A stretch of DNA of 64,000 bases from Paenibacillus sp. PAMC 26794 (GCF_000316035.1 NZ_ANHX01000016.1:1-64000); one strand, 5' to 3'. Counted from the first letter of the stretch, positions 8,308 to 16,828 are shown. A program made the numbers and translations. Notes: generated by a model not told the origin, from the sequence alone.

Positions 8308-8358
8308 CCTAAATTTTCCAGTAGATAACGAAGTATGTATGTTCACCATCTCCTTAAC

Positions 8359-8384
8359 AGAAAAAAGCCGCGATTTCGCGACTT
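8359..8384 (-). terminator. Intrinsic terminator after the alpha/beta hydrolase
   Basis: Stem AAG-CGCG/CGCG-CTT with a minus-strand T-run (CGCGGCTTTTTT), 16 nt past the hydrolase stop. Confidence 0.75.
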
Positions 8385-8399
8385 CTTTTGTTGGCGACA

Positions 8400-9341
8400 C
8401 TATTTTATCTCACTCATAAACTTTCTATATTCTTGAACCATTTCTTTGGATCGGGTGTGATGCAAATAATGTCCTCCCTCGAATGTCATCACTTTTCCAT
8501 GCACAGAATCTTTGACTTGCTCTTCATGCAAGGGTATCCATCCTTCCGTTTCGGTATCATTCGCTTGTAAAAAGAAAATCACAGGAAGATCTTTGGGGAA
8601 GGACAAGTTCTCAGCTGCTTTGAAATTAGGACCGAAGTTTTCGCCTTCATTCAAGTTGTTCGGATTAAACATATTTTTGAGTGAAAGTATTCTAATTTGT
8701 TCTCTGGTTTCATCATCAACGTCGGGTGCAATCAGTTGATCAGGGGCCAGTTTCATTAACAATCGGTAGAATCCTGATTTTTTAAGCAGTTTGTACGTTT
8801 CGGTTGGAAATGGATCATCGTTACCTCCCTGCGTTGGAACGCTGCTATCAATGCCGACAAAGGCAGTTACTTCGTTTGGATATTTGTTTACATAATCCAG
8901 TCCGTAAATTCCTGAAATGGAGTGACCCATGAGCGTGTAACGATGAATATTAAGCTGTTGTAACGCTTCATGAATTTCACTAACCATATTTTCAGTGGTA
9001 CGCTCTTTTTCAGTTACCTCACTTAGTCCATAACCAAAAGGCTCAATGACAACGACTTTGTAAAATGGAGATAACTCATCGATGAGCGGTTTAAAATCAA
9101 GGGCTGGAGCAGGTGTTCCATATCCGGGAAGTAATACGACCGTTTCTTCGCCTTTTCCTTGAATCAACACATTCATGTTTTTCCCGTCAACCGCTACGGA
9201 CTGACCATAGGATTTTATTTTCCCTTCCTCTGATTTGTTGCTAAATACATTAACAATAAATACAGTGGCAATGAATAATGCAAAAGCGATAACTATGGCT
9301 CCGAATATTTTGAGCAAAATGATTAATATTTTTTTCATCAT
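8400..9341 (-). CDS. Membrane-anchored alpha/beta hydrolase (paralogue 1)
   Basis: 313 residues. The N-terminal hydrophobic segment (about 5-33) is a signal anchor, so the catalytic domain is extracytoplasmic. The nucleophile elbow is GHSIS, with Ser about 141. The oxyanion region is LLPGYGTPAP, and the likely catalytic His is in GGHYLHH near the C-terminus. It is closely related to the protein at 22247-23233, which shares long stretches such as SEIHEALQQLNI. It follows the secreted beta-lactamase-like gene by about 58 nt and is likely co-transcribed from the TTCATAT-box promoter at about 11.6 kb. Substrate unknown. RBS AGGAGA. Confidence 0.88.
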   Translation of the reverse strand: MMKKILIILLKIFGAIVIAFALFIATVFIVNVFSNKSEEGKIKSYGQSVAVDGKNMNVLIQGKGEETVVLLPGYGTPAPALDFKPLIDELSPFYKVVVIEPFGYGLSEVTEKERTTENMVSEIHEALQQLNIHRYTLMGHSISGIYGLDYVNKYPNEVTAFVGIDSSVPTQGGNDDPFPTETYKLLKKSGFYRLLMKLAPDQLIAPDVDDETREQIRILSLKNMFNPNNLNEGENFGPNFKAAENLSFPKDLPVIFFLQANDTETEGWIPLHEEQVKDSVHGKVMTFEGGHYLHHTRSKEMVQEYRKFMSEIK

Positions 9342-9398
9342 GATGGTTATCTCCTGTTGAGTTCGTTTGTTGTGCAGCCGTTTGGAACTCCATTCATT

Positions 9399-11519
9399 TT
9401 ACTTTTTTAATGAAATTTCAAATTTGGAACCAGCCTCACCTGCAAATACAATACGACCGTTTTCTGGTAAAACAACTTCATCCTTACCGCTGACCACGGT
9501 GTAATTAATACAAATTCCTGTCTGGTCGTATACGGCAAAGGCGCTATTTGCAGGCATCTTCACTGTCATGAATTTTCCTTTCGCAGTCGCTGGTACCGAA
9601 AACCATTTGGCATATCCATCTGCTTGAATGGTTGTTGCGGATTGTTTACCCAGATAGATGGGTTTTACAAGTTCCTCACTGGCGTATACATAACCCAAAG
9701 CTGTAAGATACTCTCCTCCGTCCTTTTTAGAGAAATGAATGTCCATCGTATCACGTCCGGCAGTACCCGGAATTTGCAAAGGATTAACTGCTTCGTTTGC
9801 TCCAGTAATCTTATTATTGGACATATACCCTGGATTCTCTTTATTCAACTGAATAGGCAGGATCGATGTAGCATTAAGATAGAGCATTGATGTGTATTTC
9901 TCATTCACCAGATAATATTTTTTACCATCGCGCTTTGCCCATGCAGCGTTAATCTCCTTGGATAATTTATTGGCTTCAAGCTTCTCCCCATTATATTCTG
10001 AGAAAGCCAGCTGTTCGAGTCCTGGAACGGATATATAAGATCGTGACCACAAGTAGGTTTTCCCATTTTTCTCCACAACGAATTTCAACTTGTCTGTACC
10101 TTCGTTATTAACAAAAGTACTATCCGCTGTATATGTGTATTCTTGAGCCGGATTACTCGGAGCTGTAAGTGAAGATACAGTCATTTTTCCAGCCATATTT
10201 ATGTTGATCTTCATAACTGAATTATTGCCACCATATATACCTGCAAACTTGGAGATTTCCTTAGGCATATTGGCCTTCACGGGTACGCCAAATGATTTTT
10301 CCGGCTTCCGTTCTTTAATAACGCCCTTTTCCTCAAGTGCGCTGAGTAATAATTCATTGGCAATAAAATGATTGGTTAAGCTTGACCCGCCTGAAGAGAT
10401 AACGGCTGCAGCCATGTTGTATTCCGGGAGTACCACTAATGAGGACTGATAAGATAAAGTATCTCCACCTTTCATAACGGCCTTAATGCCGTATTCGTTG
10501 AATGGGAACAAGTTCACACTATCCCACCCCAACCCGTAAGACATCAGCGTATCGCTATCCTCTGGCCACATGCCTCTTTTATACTCTTCTTGCGCCATAG
10601 CTTTTACAGACTTACTGGAAAGAATACCATCAACTTCTCCCGTGAAGATTCTTGAAAATTTGACCAGATCTTCAGCGGTGGAATACAGACCTCCAGTACC
10701 GATGATATTATAATTCTCTTTTGGAAGTGGTCCCTCATAAAAAGGGGAATAGATTGCCGCCATGTCTGACGGATTAACCACATCCTGTGGTGTTTTGGTA
10801 TGTTTCATATCCAATGGCTCCGTGAAATACTTGTGTATAAATGCGGTATAACCGATGCCGCTCACTTTTTCGACCAGAATCTCGGATAACGTAAAGCCAT
10901 CGTTGCTGTAGACTGAGTATGCGCCGGGATCTGCCTTCAGGTTTTGATTCGCCAATTGCTCCAGAAACGTATCATGTGAATACGTGTCATTATCTCCGTA
11001 CAAGGTGGCATTGCTGGTTGAGGTGCCCAGAAGACCGGAGGAATGATTCAGCAACATACGGGGTGTAATCTGTTTGTATCGGTTATCTTTCATTGTAAAG
11101 TCAGGCATATAGTTCACAACAGGCACATCCAAATCGATCTTACCTTCGTCAACCAGCTTCATTACAGCAGCTGTAAGCATCATTTTACTGGTCGATCCAA
11201 TGCCATAGATCGTGTTCGCAGTAAGAGGTACCTTGTCGTTTATATCGTTTTTGCCTGTATGACCAGATACCACAATCTCTCCACCATCGATCAGTGCATA
11301 TTGCAGACTCGTCGTACCATATGTCTCGGTCAGTAATTTAGCTTTTTCGATCACGGCTTTCTTTGTTGTCTCATACGTAAGGTTGCTGTTGTTCATGGGA
11401 GCCGGTGCGGCCATTGCAGACATTGGGGCTAACATGGTTAACAGTAGCGTTAAAGCTGCAATTGAAGTTCTTTTTTTGACTGTTCTCTTGACCACGTTTA
11501 TTTTCTCTTGTTGTATCAT
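9399..11519 (-). CDS. Secreted serine beta-lactamase-like hydrolase (paralogue 1)
   Basis: About 706 residues with a signal peptide (cleavage near AMA-AP). A class C beta-lactamase/DD-peptidase domain follows: SxxK is STSK (about 109-112), YxN is YSN, and an HSSG loop is present. A C-terminal part of about 300 residues has no motif I can name. The family includes DD-peptidases and esterases that act on cell-wall or D-amino-acid peptides; actual beta-lactam hydrolysis is not implied. Two ATGs are possible (11525 and 11519). The second has better spacing from AGGAG. It is a clear paralogue of 18540-20630. Gene order relative to the hydrolase differs between the two operons. Confidence 0.9.
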   Translation of the reverse strand: MIQQEKINVVKRTVKKRTSIAALTLLLTMLAPMSAMAAPAPMNNSNLTYETTKKAVIEKAKLLTETYGTTSLQYALIDGGEIVVSGHTGKNDINDKVPLTANTIYGIGSTSKMMLTAAVMKLVDEGKIDLDVPVVNYMPDFTMKDNRYKQITPRMLLNHSSGLLGTSTSNATLYGDNDTYSHDTFLEQLANQNLKADPGAYSVYSNDGFTLSEILVEKVSGIGYTAFIHKYFTEPLDMKHTKTPQDVVNPSDMAAIYSPFYEGPLPKENYNIIGTGGLYSTAEDLVKFSRIFTGEVDGILSSKSVKAMAQEEYKRGMWPEDSDTLMSYGLGWDSVNLFPFNEYGIKAVMKGGDTLSYQSSLVVLPEYNMAAAVISSGGSSLTNHFIANELLLSALEEKGVIKERKPEKSFGVPVKANMPKEISKFAGIYGGNNSVMKININMAGKMTVSSLTAPSNPAQEYTYTADSTFVNNEGTDKLKFVVEKNGKTYLWSRSYISVPGLEQLAFSEYNGEKLEANKLSKEINAAWAKRDGKKYYLVNEKYTSMLYLNATSILPIQLNKENPGYMSNNKITGANEAVNPLQIPGTAGRDTMDIHFSKKDGGEYLTALGYVYASEELVKPIYLGKQSATTIQADGYAKWFSVPATAKGKFMTVKMPANSAFAVYDQTGICINYTVVSGKDEVVLPENGRIVFAGEAGSKFEISLKK

Positions 11520-11595
11520 TTGCATCTTCTCCTGTCATTATCTCTTTATTAGAGTATCTTTCTTGGTGCTTGAATAAGCTTAACCAATATAAATG

Positions 11596-11631
11596 TACTC
11601 TTCGTGACGTCTATATGAACCAAATATGAAC
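11596..11631 (-). promoter_or_regulatory. TTCATAT twin box and promoter of beta-lactamase-like operon 1
   Basis: The plus strand has ATATGAAC at 11613-11620 and 11624-11631, which is TTCATAT twice with an 11-bp period on the minus strand. Downstream is GAGTACATTT, and the second box is about 16 bp from TACATT, consistent with activator boxes overlapping the -35. The same layout recurs at 23308-23338. Confidence 0.65.
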
Positions 11632-11655
11632 AGGCATAATAATTGGAGTACATGA

Positions 11656-11745
11656 TGTTGCCCGTTAGCTAAATGAAAAAAGAGCAGCATGCCAACCTGC
11701 AGTCTGCCCCATGCTTTTTGAACTAACGTTTCCCGTAAGCTTAAT
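11656..11745. repeat. GCCCGTTAGCT intergenic repeat, copy 1
   Basis: Starts with TTGCCCGTTAGCTAAATG and ends with GAACTAACGTTTCCCGTAAG, enclosing an imperfect AGCATG/CATGCT hairpin. The end block is a dyad (CTAACG, 5 nt, CGTAAG). It is related to the 12078-12237 element and to the target of the IS110 insertion. Confidence 0.65.
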
Positions 11746-11796
11746 GGATTTTGAAGCGCTTTTGTTGAGATTAAGTGGAGAATTCATCAATAATTT

Positions 11797-12048
11797 CTAC
11801 CACTTCTCTTCCTTTGGTAAAAGACTGCCATCACCTTCAAAGATAGCCCCAACAACCCGAAGTTTCACTATCTGGAAAACCCTTCGATAGTAAGAATCAA
11901 AAAGTTCTTTCCATTTCAGAGCGTCTTGATCGTTTTTCGCAGCGTATAAGCAAGACAATCGTGAAGGATACTCAGGATATTCTTGCAGTCTAACCATTTC
12001 AACTATTACTTCTCTAATAGCTCTAATTGTTTGCTCTAACCATTTTTA
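11797..12048 (-). pseudogene. DUF2441-like gene fragment
   Basis: Open frame reading [38 protein letters not shown] and [10 protein letters not shown] resembles the middle of DUF2441 proteins. Upstream the frame hits a stop at about 12050 and the N-terminal half of the family is absent; it also ends early. I read it as a truncated remnant. The shorter ATG frame (start 11997) could in theory still be translated. Confidence 0.6.
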
Positions 12049-12077
12049 ACATAGGCGAATTCGGCATTTACCAGCAT

Positions 12078-12237
12078 TATCCTGCCCGTTAGCTTAACGA
12101 AAAGACAGCGGACTAATGTGAAAAGAAAATAAAGTGTTAGACTGACTCATTAAAAGAAACAGCGGCAGAACAAGACTTGATAAATAAGTCTTGTTCTGCC
12201 GCTGTTGTTACTAAACTAACGTTATCCGTTAGCTCAA
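12078..12237. repeat. GCCCGTTAGCT intergenic repeat, copy 2
   Basis: Left end CCTGCCCGTTAGCTTAAC (12081-12098). Right end is AACTAACGTTATCCGTTAG, a dyad CTAACG-5nt-CGTTAG. Between them is a perfect 19-bp hairpin (12160-12178 with 12186-12204, CAGCGGCAGAACAAGACTT). The left 18 bp equal the sequence rebuilt across the IS110 insertion (16831-16840 plus 18417-18424). Confidence 0.75.
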
Positions 12238-12372
12238 TCCCCTGTCTTGAGCTACAAATGTAATCCAGTTACTTCTTAAGATGATTGCATTGTCATCCCT
12301 TTCTTCTTGAATTTCCTTTTGAACACTTTTTTCTATAAAAACGTCCCAGACACTACTTACTGCTCTTGTAAG

Positions 12373-12743
12373 TCAAAAGTTCTCATTTATGCAATAAGAA
12401 TCAATTATTTCCAGTTCATTATTATCATTAAAAGTATAGACATCACAGGCTGAAATAAAAGATAATTGTTCACCATTATGAATAAACTCTCCTGTTCCAT
12501 TTACTGTAACACGATTGTTTTCCGCTATAAAATTCCACGTAGTGAATTTAGTCGTTATACCTTTGAAGTAATTAGCAGTTTGTTTAAAATTTTCTATAAC
12601 AGAATCATTACCAACTTAGTTTTCTCACCAACGATATTCCATTCAATTGTTGCTGCTAAATAATTAAAAGCAGGCTCAAAATTACCATTATAAAATGACT
12701 CCGCTATATACTTTTGCTTGAGAATACTGCTTTCTGAAGTCAT
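12373..12743 (-). pseudogene. Frameshifted SnoaL/NTF2-like protein gene
   Basis: From ATG 12743 (AAGGGG upstream) the frame reads KQKYIAESFYNGNFEPAFNY and EWNIVGEKTKL, then shifts near 12612 where one base is missing. The other frame continues NDSVIENFKQTANYFKG, TVNGTGEFIHNGEQLSF and ELEIIDSYC to a TGA at 12373. Together this is a small NTF2-fold (ketosteroid isomerase-like) protein of about 123 residues. A single-base deletion inactivates it. Confidence 0.7.
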
Positions 12744-13000
12744 ATCTCAATCCCCTTGAATAATTATTTTAACTAATTTTATCATATTTTCTTTTTTCTG
12801 TAATAGAAAAAATTCTTGCGGACTGAATTAATGAAAACTAATACCTTGCTGAAGTTATCTAACTATCTGGCCCGATTGTGTAGTAAGGGGTAATACCAGC
12901 GTAGCTGACACCACCCGCAAACACATGGATAAAAATGTAAGAATCATCCGCGTCTGGAGAGTTCTTTTTATGAGTGATAAATGTACCAATTGCAGCCTGT

Positions 13001-13028
13001 TTGAACTAGCGTACCCGTTAGTGCAATG
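13001..13028. repeat. GCCCGTTAGCT-type repeat end, degenerate copy 3
   Basis: TTGAACTAGCGTACCCGTTAGTGC matches the right-end block of the other copies (CTAGCG, 4 nt, CGTTAG). No left end is recognisable. The flanking 12744-13000 interval contains nothing else I can identify. Confidence 0.5.
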
Positions 13029-13035
13029 CATAGCC

Positions 13036-13615
13036 TCATTTGGCAATAGACGTGGTAATTCGGACGATCTCATCACTTAGTTGATTTACATCTACTGATG
13101 CCAAATTATTCAATAAAATTAATGTCACCTTAGAATGATCTTCTTGTGGTCGTCACAACTTGTATTTAGCATGCTTAATGGCTCAAAAAGATATCGTCTT
13201 AAAAAGTCCCCATAAGCAATGCCTGTGGTTTGTTCGATAATATATGCCAATAAAATGTAGCCTGAATTTGTGTGCTTAAATGTAGATCCTGCTTTGAATT
13301 CGGGTTCTAAATCTAAGAATAAGTTTGTTGTTTTCTCTAGCGTAGTAGGTTGCCTCATTATATCACGAAATTTTGGAATTTGGGTTATATTGGGAATGCC
13401 CGAAGTATGGATCAATAAATGATGGTTGGTTATTTGATCAGCACATTTGTACGATGGTGTAAACATCTTTAGATTATTATTAAAACTCAGAACCTTTTGT
13501 TCCTCCAAAATCATAATAGCCATAGCAGTAAACTGTTTTGTTATGGATCCAATCCTGAATTTTGTATCGTTGGTGTTCAAAACTTGATGCTCTTGGTTGG
13601 CAAAACCATATCATG
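13036..13615 (-). pseudogene. Decayed beta-lactamase family (class C-like) gene
   Basis: The N-terminal part is lost. The frame reads YGFANQEHQV and TKFRIGSITKQFTA (SxxK = SITK), then HTSGIP and a degenerate YxN (HTNSGY). At about 13130 the coding sequence jumps, through an internal deletion with frame change, to SKVTLILLNNLASVDVN and ends at 13036. An in-frame stop precedes YGFAN. The core and both ends are damaged, so it is non-functional. It is distinct from the two intact paralogues nearby. Confidence 0.78.
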
Positions 13616-13652
13616 GGAAGAACCAATATCAAATTAAAGAAAAACAACTGGC

Positions 13653-14072
13653 TCAGGAGCGAATCATTAATTCGAATTTACCTTTGCAGAATTTATCCTC
13701 TTCGTTGGCACTGGTGCATATTATTTCAAGTTTATAAATAGAGACTACAACAAAAGCAGCTTCCTGATATCCATCTATTGTCTGCTCAATTATTTTCTTT
13801 TTTGAGCCCAGCTTTATGAAAGCTTGCATTTGGCAATTCGAGTCGTTTTCAATTTTTAAGACACTTGTAGATGGGCGATGAATGCCTAAAGATCGAAAGT
13901 AAACACGGGCTTTCCCATCACATTTTTGAAATATACGACCGCATATTTTTTCACATATAGCAAATCCTCTTTTCTTTTTGCACTTTCCCTTTGTCCTCAT
14001 TTTTGAGAAGCCGCAGCCTGTTCTCACATTAACAACTGTCTTTTGCCTTATCGTTTGAGAAGTTGCTTTCAA
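13653..14072 (-). CDS. Cys-rich protein, possible Ena1C-like (DUF3992-type) spore appendage protein
   Basis: About 139 residues, TTG start at 14072 with GGGGAGG 8 nt upstream. Ten or more Cys are spread over the protein. The C-terminal half has the strand pattern of endospore-appendage subunits: SVLKIENDSNCQMQAFIKLG, TIDGYQEAAF, LEIICTSANEEDKFCKGKF. The N-terminal 55 residues are basic and Cys-rich. It is divergent from two Ena subunit genes. A decayed copy of its last 38 codons lies on the opposite strand at 15497-15613, downstream of those genes. The assignment rests on pattern and context, not on a search. It could instead be another Cys-rich spore-coat protein. Confidence 0.55.
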   Translation of the reverse strand: MKATSQTIRQKTVVNVRTGCGFSKMRTKGKCKKKRGFAICEKICGRIFQKCDGKARVYFRSLGIHRPSTSVLKIENDSNCQMQAFIKLGSKKKIIEQTIDGYQEAAFVVVSIYKLEIICTSANEEDKFCKGKFELMIRS

Positions 14073-14209
14073 ATCCCTTACCTCCCCATCAAAAATAAAT
14101 CCGTCCTCATCCTATAGTTTATTTTGCTATGGATAAATGGTACTAAGACAAATATCCATTTATCGAATATGAATTGCAAATGGGTGTATTAGCAAGGGTA
14201 CACGCGGAT

Positions 14210-14237
14210 ACAGGCTGTACTTTAGTTACATATCTAT
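14210..14237 (+). promoter_or_regulatory. Candidate sigma-K-like promoter of Ena gene 1
   Basis: AC (14210-14211), 17 bp, then CATATCTAT (14229-14237). This resembles the AC-N16/17-CATA pattern of mother-cell sigma-K promoters, although the last two bases are off consensus. It lies about 45 nt before the start codon. The same arrangement is duplicated before Ena gene 2. Confidence 0.4.
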
Positions 14238-14279
14238 ACTTGAACACTAAATTTATTTTTTAGAGGAGGAACCTTATCT

Positions 14280-14669
14280 ATGTGTGGAAGTAGTAATAAT
14301 CAAACCATAGTGGTAGGCAATCATGAGTGTTGTAGTCAAGTCCCATTTGTGCAGGATAAATTGTGTGCTCCTTATACGATCACTGCCGCTACACCTACGA
14401 TCACCATCTTTGCACTAAATACAAATCCATCTAAAACGTTTGTATCTGGAACAATATCATTAGACAGTGGACCAACTGCTGGTACCGTAACCGTTGAATT
14501 TCTGCTTGGTACTACTGTAGTGGAAACTGATACACTACCTGTAGGTGCTAGTCTTGCATTTACCAAAACTGGATTTACTTCAATAACACTAACAGGAACA
14601 GGTGCCGCTCCATTTACACCTCTTTACCAAGGAGAGTTCTGTATAACTCCACGGTATGCCTTAGGTTAA
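14280..14669 (+). CDS. Endospore appendage (Ena) subunit, DUF3992 family, copy 1
   Basis: 129 residues with no signal peptide. The N-terminal connector contains adjacent Cys17-Cys18, then FVQDKLC with Cys29. The end is GEFCITPRY. This Cys-Cys plus two lateral Cys pattern is the hallmark of S-type Ena pilins, in which the N-terminal connector makes disulfides to neighbouring subunits. The middle (SGTISLDSG, VTVEFLLGTT, SLAFTKTGFTSITLTG) is a jelly-roll strand pattern. RBS AGAGGAGG lies 10 nt before the ATG. It should self-assemble in the mother cell into fibres on the spore surface. It is nearly identical to copy 2, including the upstream region. Confidence 0.82.
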   Translation: MCGSSNNQTIVVGNHECCSQVPFVQDKLCAPYTITAATPTITIFALNTNPSKTFVSGTISLDSGPTAGTVTVEFLLGTTVVETDTLPVGASLAFTKTGFTSITLTGTGAAPFTPLYQGEFCITPRYALG

Positions 14670-14849
14670 CGGTGTGGATCTATAATTTGGAAAATAAAGA
14701 TCGGAATATCTGCTCCTTTATTGATTGCCTTAGGGGAGAAATAGCAAGTAACTCTTGCATTCTAGTTTATCTTTCTATGGGTAAATTGTACTAAGATAAA
14801 TATCCATTTATCGAATATGCATTGTGTTTTAGCAAGGGTACACGGGGAT

Positions 14850-14877
14850 ACAGGTTGTACTTTAGTTACGTATTTGT
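14850..14877 (+). promoter_or_regulatory. Candidate sporulation promoter of Ena gene 2
   Basis: Duplicate of the region before Ena gene 1: AC (14850-14851), 17 bp, then CGTATTTGT at 14869. The first -10 base pair is changed (CGTA rather than CATA), so strength may differ. Confidence 0.35.
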
Positions 14878-14918
14878 ATTTGATACTAAATTTATTTTTT
14901 AGAGGAGGAACCTTATCT

Positions 14919-15305
14919 ATGTGTGGAAGTAGTAATAATCAAACCATAGTGGTAGGCAATCATGAGTGTTGTAGTCAAGCCCCATTTGTGCAGGATAAAT
15001 TGTGTGCTCCTTATACTTTGACAACCGCAGCACCTCTGGTCATCTATGCACTAAATACAAATCCATCTAAAACGTTTGTATCTGGGACAATATCATTAGA
15101 CAGTGGACTAACTGGTGGAAACGTAACCGTTGACTTTCTGCTTGGTACTGCTATAGTGGAAACTGAAACTCTAACTGCACCTGGTATTCTTGCATTTACC
15201 AAAACTGGATTTACTTCAATAACATTAACAGGAGTAGGTGCTGCTCCATTTACACCTCCTTACCAGGGAGAGTTCTGTATAACTCCACGGTATGCCTTAG
15301 GTTAA
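14919..15305 (+). CDS. Endospore appendage (Ena) subunit, DUF3992 family, copy 2
   Basis: 128 residues, with the same first 33 residues as copy 1 except S-Q-A for S-Q-V. It keeps Cys17-Cys18, Cys29 and the C-terminal FCI Cys. The start is the ATG at 14919, with AGAGGAGG upstream at the same distance as in copy 1; the frame reads further upstream but without a site. Differences concentrate in the loop segments (TTAAPLVIY; GLTGGNVTVDFLLG), as expected for paired Ena1A/Ena1B subunits that co-polymerise. It has its own duplicated promoter region and is followed by a strong terminator. Confidence 0.82.
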   Translation: MCGSSNNQTIVVGNHECCSQAPFVQDKLCAPYTLTTAAPLVIYALNTNPSKTFVSGTISLDSGLTGGNVTVDFLLGTAIVETETLTAPGILAFTKTGFTSITLTGVGAAPFTPPYQGEFCITPRYALG

Positions 15306-15442
15306 TGGTATGAATGGTTAAAGATCTATAAGCAAATGAAAGGAATATATAAATAGAGACAATAAATGATGCAAAAGAGCCACCATCTTCTCGAGGCCAC
15401 TGAAGAACTTGTAGATTTCAGAACAACTAAGAGACACGAATC

Positions 15443-15490
15443 AAAAGACGACCTTTATTCCCAGTTTTTTGGGGTAAAGGTCGTCTTTTA
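15443..15490 (+). terminator. Strong intrinsic terminator after Ena copy 2
   Basis: AAAAGACGACCTTTA pairs with TAAAGGTCGTCTTTT, with an inner CCCA/TGGG and a T-run. It can act on both strands. Confidence 0.8.
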
Positions 15491-15496
15491 AACTAG

Positions 15497-15613
15497 AAAA
15501 TAATTGAGCAGACAATAGATGAATATCAGGAAGCTGTTTCATAGCTTTAAAGTAATGTGCACCAGAACTAACGATGAGGAAGGAAATTCGAATCAATGAT
15601 TCGCTCTAGAAGT
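15497..15613 (+). pseudogene. Decayed C-terminal copy of the Cys-rich Ena1C-like gene
   Basis: The plus strand reads KIIEQTIDEYQEAV, then several stops, then KFESMIRS. The intact minus-strand gene at 13653-14072 has KIIEQTIDGYQEAA and KFELMIRS at its end. The DNA between also aligns (GTGCACCAG versus ATGCACCAG and so on). It is an inverted, truncated relic in the position where a third Ena gene would be expected. No gene is seen in the rest of 15306-15773. Confidence 0.75.
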
Positions 15614-15773
15614 ATATAATGATTGTGCAAATGCACGAGAAGGAAGGATTCTCAGATACGCCTTTCATCAGCTCATCCATGTTCCGATTATGAAAGGCAC
15701 AGCTACTTCAGTAGTGCCTGCGATTTGGAGGGCTGAAGGGAAACGGAATTAAGTATGCGACTCTGTTTCCACT

Positions 15774-16268
15774 CTATGCGATTTGCGTAATAATAAGGTG
15801 TGCTGAAACAGGCATTGTCCCTCCTGCGAGAGGAGTGATAGTAAGTGCGGTGGAATTACCAGCAGGATTTCGTACAGTGAGTACTGAATTGATGACTGTT
15901 GTTTGCACAAGAGTCACTCCTATTAGCTGAGAAGTACCTGTTGCTCGCCCGACAACCGTATAGGCTAGCTCCGCGCCATTGAGTGTTAGAACCAGTTGGC
16001 CTGCTTCGGTAACACTCACCTGAAACAAGACCTGATAAGTGCCAATTGTAGCCAAGTTAAATGAACTTGGACTAACACTGGTTATAGTAGTCCCGCTAGT
16101 AGGTCCATCTTCAGGGAAACTTACGTCTGTACCCGGAACAACTGTTGCTGCGTTATCAGGAGGCATCAAGGCATAAAAATCTGCATAGCTTAATATTCCT
16201 ACTGTTTGGGACTTACATCTCTGGCAACAAGAAAAATGGGAGTCACTTACATATATTCTCTGAGACAT
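15774..16268 (-). CDS. BclA C-terminal-like (TNF-like fold) spore surface protein
   Basis: 164 residues. The N-terminus has a short Cys stretch (CCQRCK) and no collagen-like GXX repeats. From about residue 28 (YADFYALMPPDNAATV) it resembles the trimeric C-terminal domain of exosporium collagen-like glycoproteins: GTTITSVSPSSFNLATIGTY, then beta-strands with LVLTLNGAELAY, ending in AHLIITQIA. Such domains also form tip fibrils of Ena fibres in B. cereus (family knowledge). Its convergent placement beside two Ena subunit genes suggests a tip or anchor protein. The N-terminal Cys could link it to the fibre. Start ATG 16268 with a GGAAGG site. Confidence 0.65.
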   Translation of the reverse strand: MSQRIYVSDSHFSCCQRCKSQTVGILSYADFYALMPPDNAATVVPGTDVSFPEDGPTSGTTITSVSPSSFNLATIGTYQVLFQVSVTEAGQLVLTLNGAELAYTVVGRATGTSQLIGVTLVQTTVINSVLTVRNPAGNSTALTITPLAGGTMPVSAHLIITQIA

Positions 16269-16572
16269 CTAAATCACAACCTTCCAGTTTATTATCCTAT
16301 CAGTCCTGCTTCTATATAATAATAGTATGCAAATTAAGTTATTCGGGGACATGCATTAGTACTATATGGAAATTCGCATTTTTTTCGAGACTTTGTGGTG
16401 AAACAACTCGCGATTGCGAAAAACTAGTTTCATTGCTGGATGGACGTCATTTCCCCCTGAGCACCAATAACTACTCTCAGAATACAATCTTGCACGCACA
16501 TTGCGCCCGATCCATGCTTACCGTAAAGGGCATTAGTACTATTTCAATTGGTTAGGTGAAACTGCTTTAAAG

Positions 16573-16619
16573 AAAAATACTGTCAATAGCGTCTATTATT
16601 TCGCCACTGACAGTATTTT
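16573..16619. terminator. Hairpin with A/T flanks in the BclA-IS110 gap
   Basis: AAAATACTGTCA and TGACAGTATTTT form a stem with T-runs on both strands. The gap 16269-16840 has no recognisable gene. A 13-bp direct repeat GCATTAGTACTAT occurs at 16353 and 16530. Confidence 0.55.
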
Positions 16620-16828
16620 GATATAACACTTTGCATTATCGCACGATAACTTCAGCTTGGAAAGAGGCTTCATTTGAGCTATCAGCCTCGATTAATTCCT
16701 AATCAGGGCTTTAACTACCTCATCCCCCACCCTACACGCTTTAACCTCATTTAGAGCTTCTACGCCCTTCCCGCACGAAAAATTTAGCCGTCATTTATGA
16801 TAAGGTTCACCGCGCATGGTCTTAAACT

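Noticed and set aside
9399-11519. Antibiotic resistance beta-lactamase
   Set aside because: The SxxK/YxN fold is shared by DD-peptidases and esterases. The large size and C-terminal domain argue against a dedicated beta-lactamase.
11656-12237. Possible integron attC sites because of CTAACG..CGTTAG dyads
   Set aside because: The core does not fit GTTRRRY, there is no integrase gene, and the units enclose hairpins rather than cassettes. Better described as intergenic repeats.
12466-12663. Plus-strand frame of 65 codons
   Set aside because: It is antisense to the clearly homologous frameshifted NTF2-like gene.
15367-15489. Short plus-strand frame starting MQKSHHLLEATEEL after Ena copy 2
   Set aside because: No ribosome binding site, and half of it lies in the terminator hairpin, so it is not called as a gene.
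16353-16542. 13-bp direct repeat GCATTAGTACTAT bracketing about 164 bp
   Set aside because: Could be an old insertion footprint, but there are no terminal inverted repeats or known element between, so it is kept as a note only.
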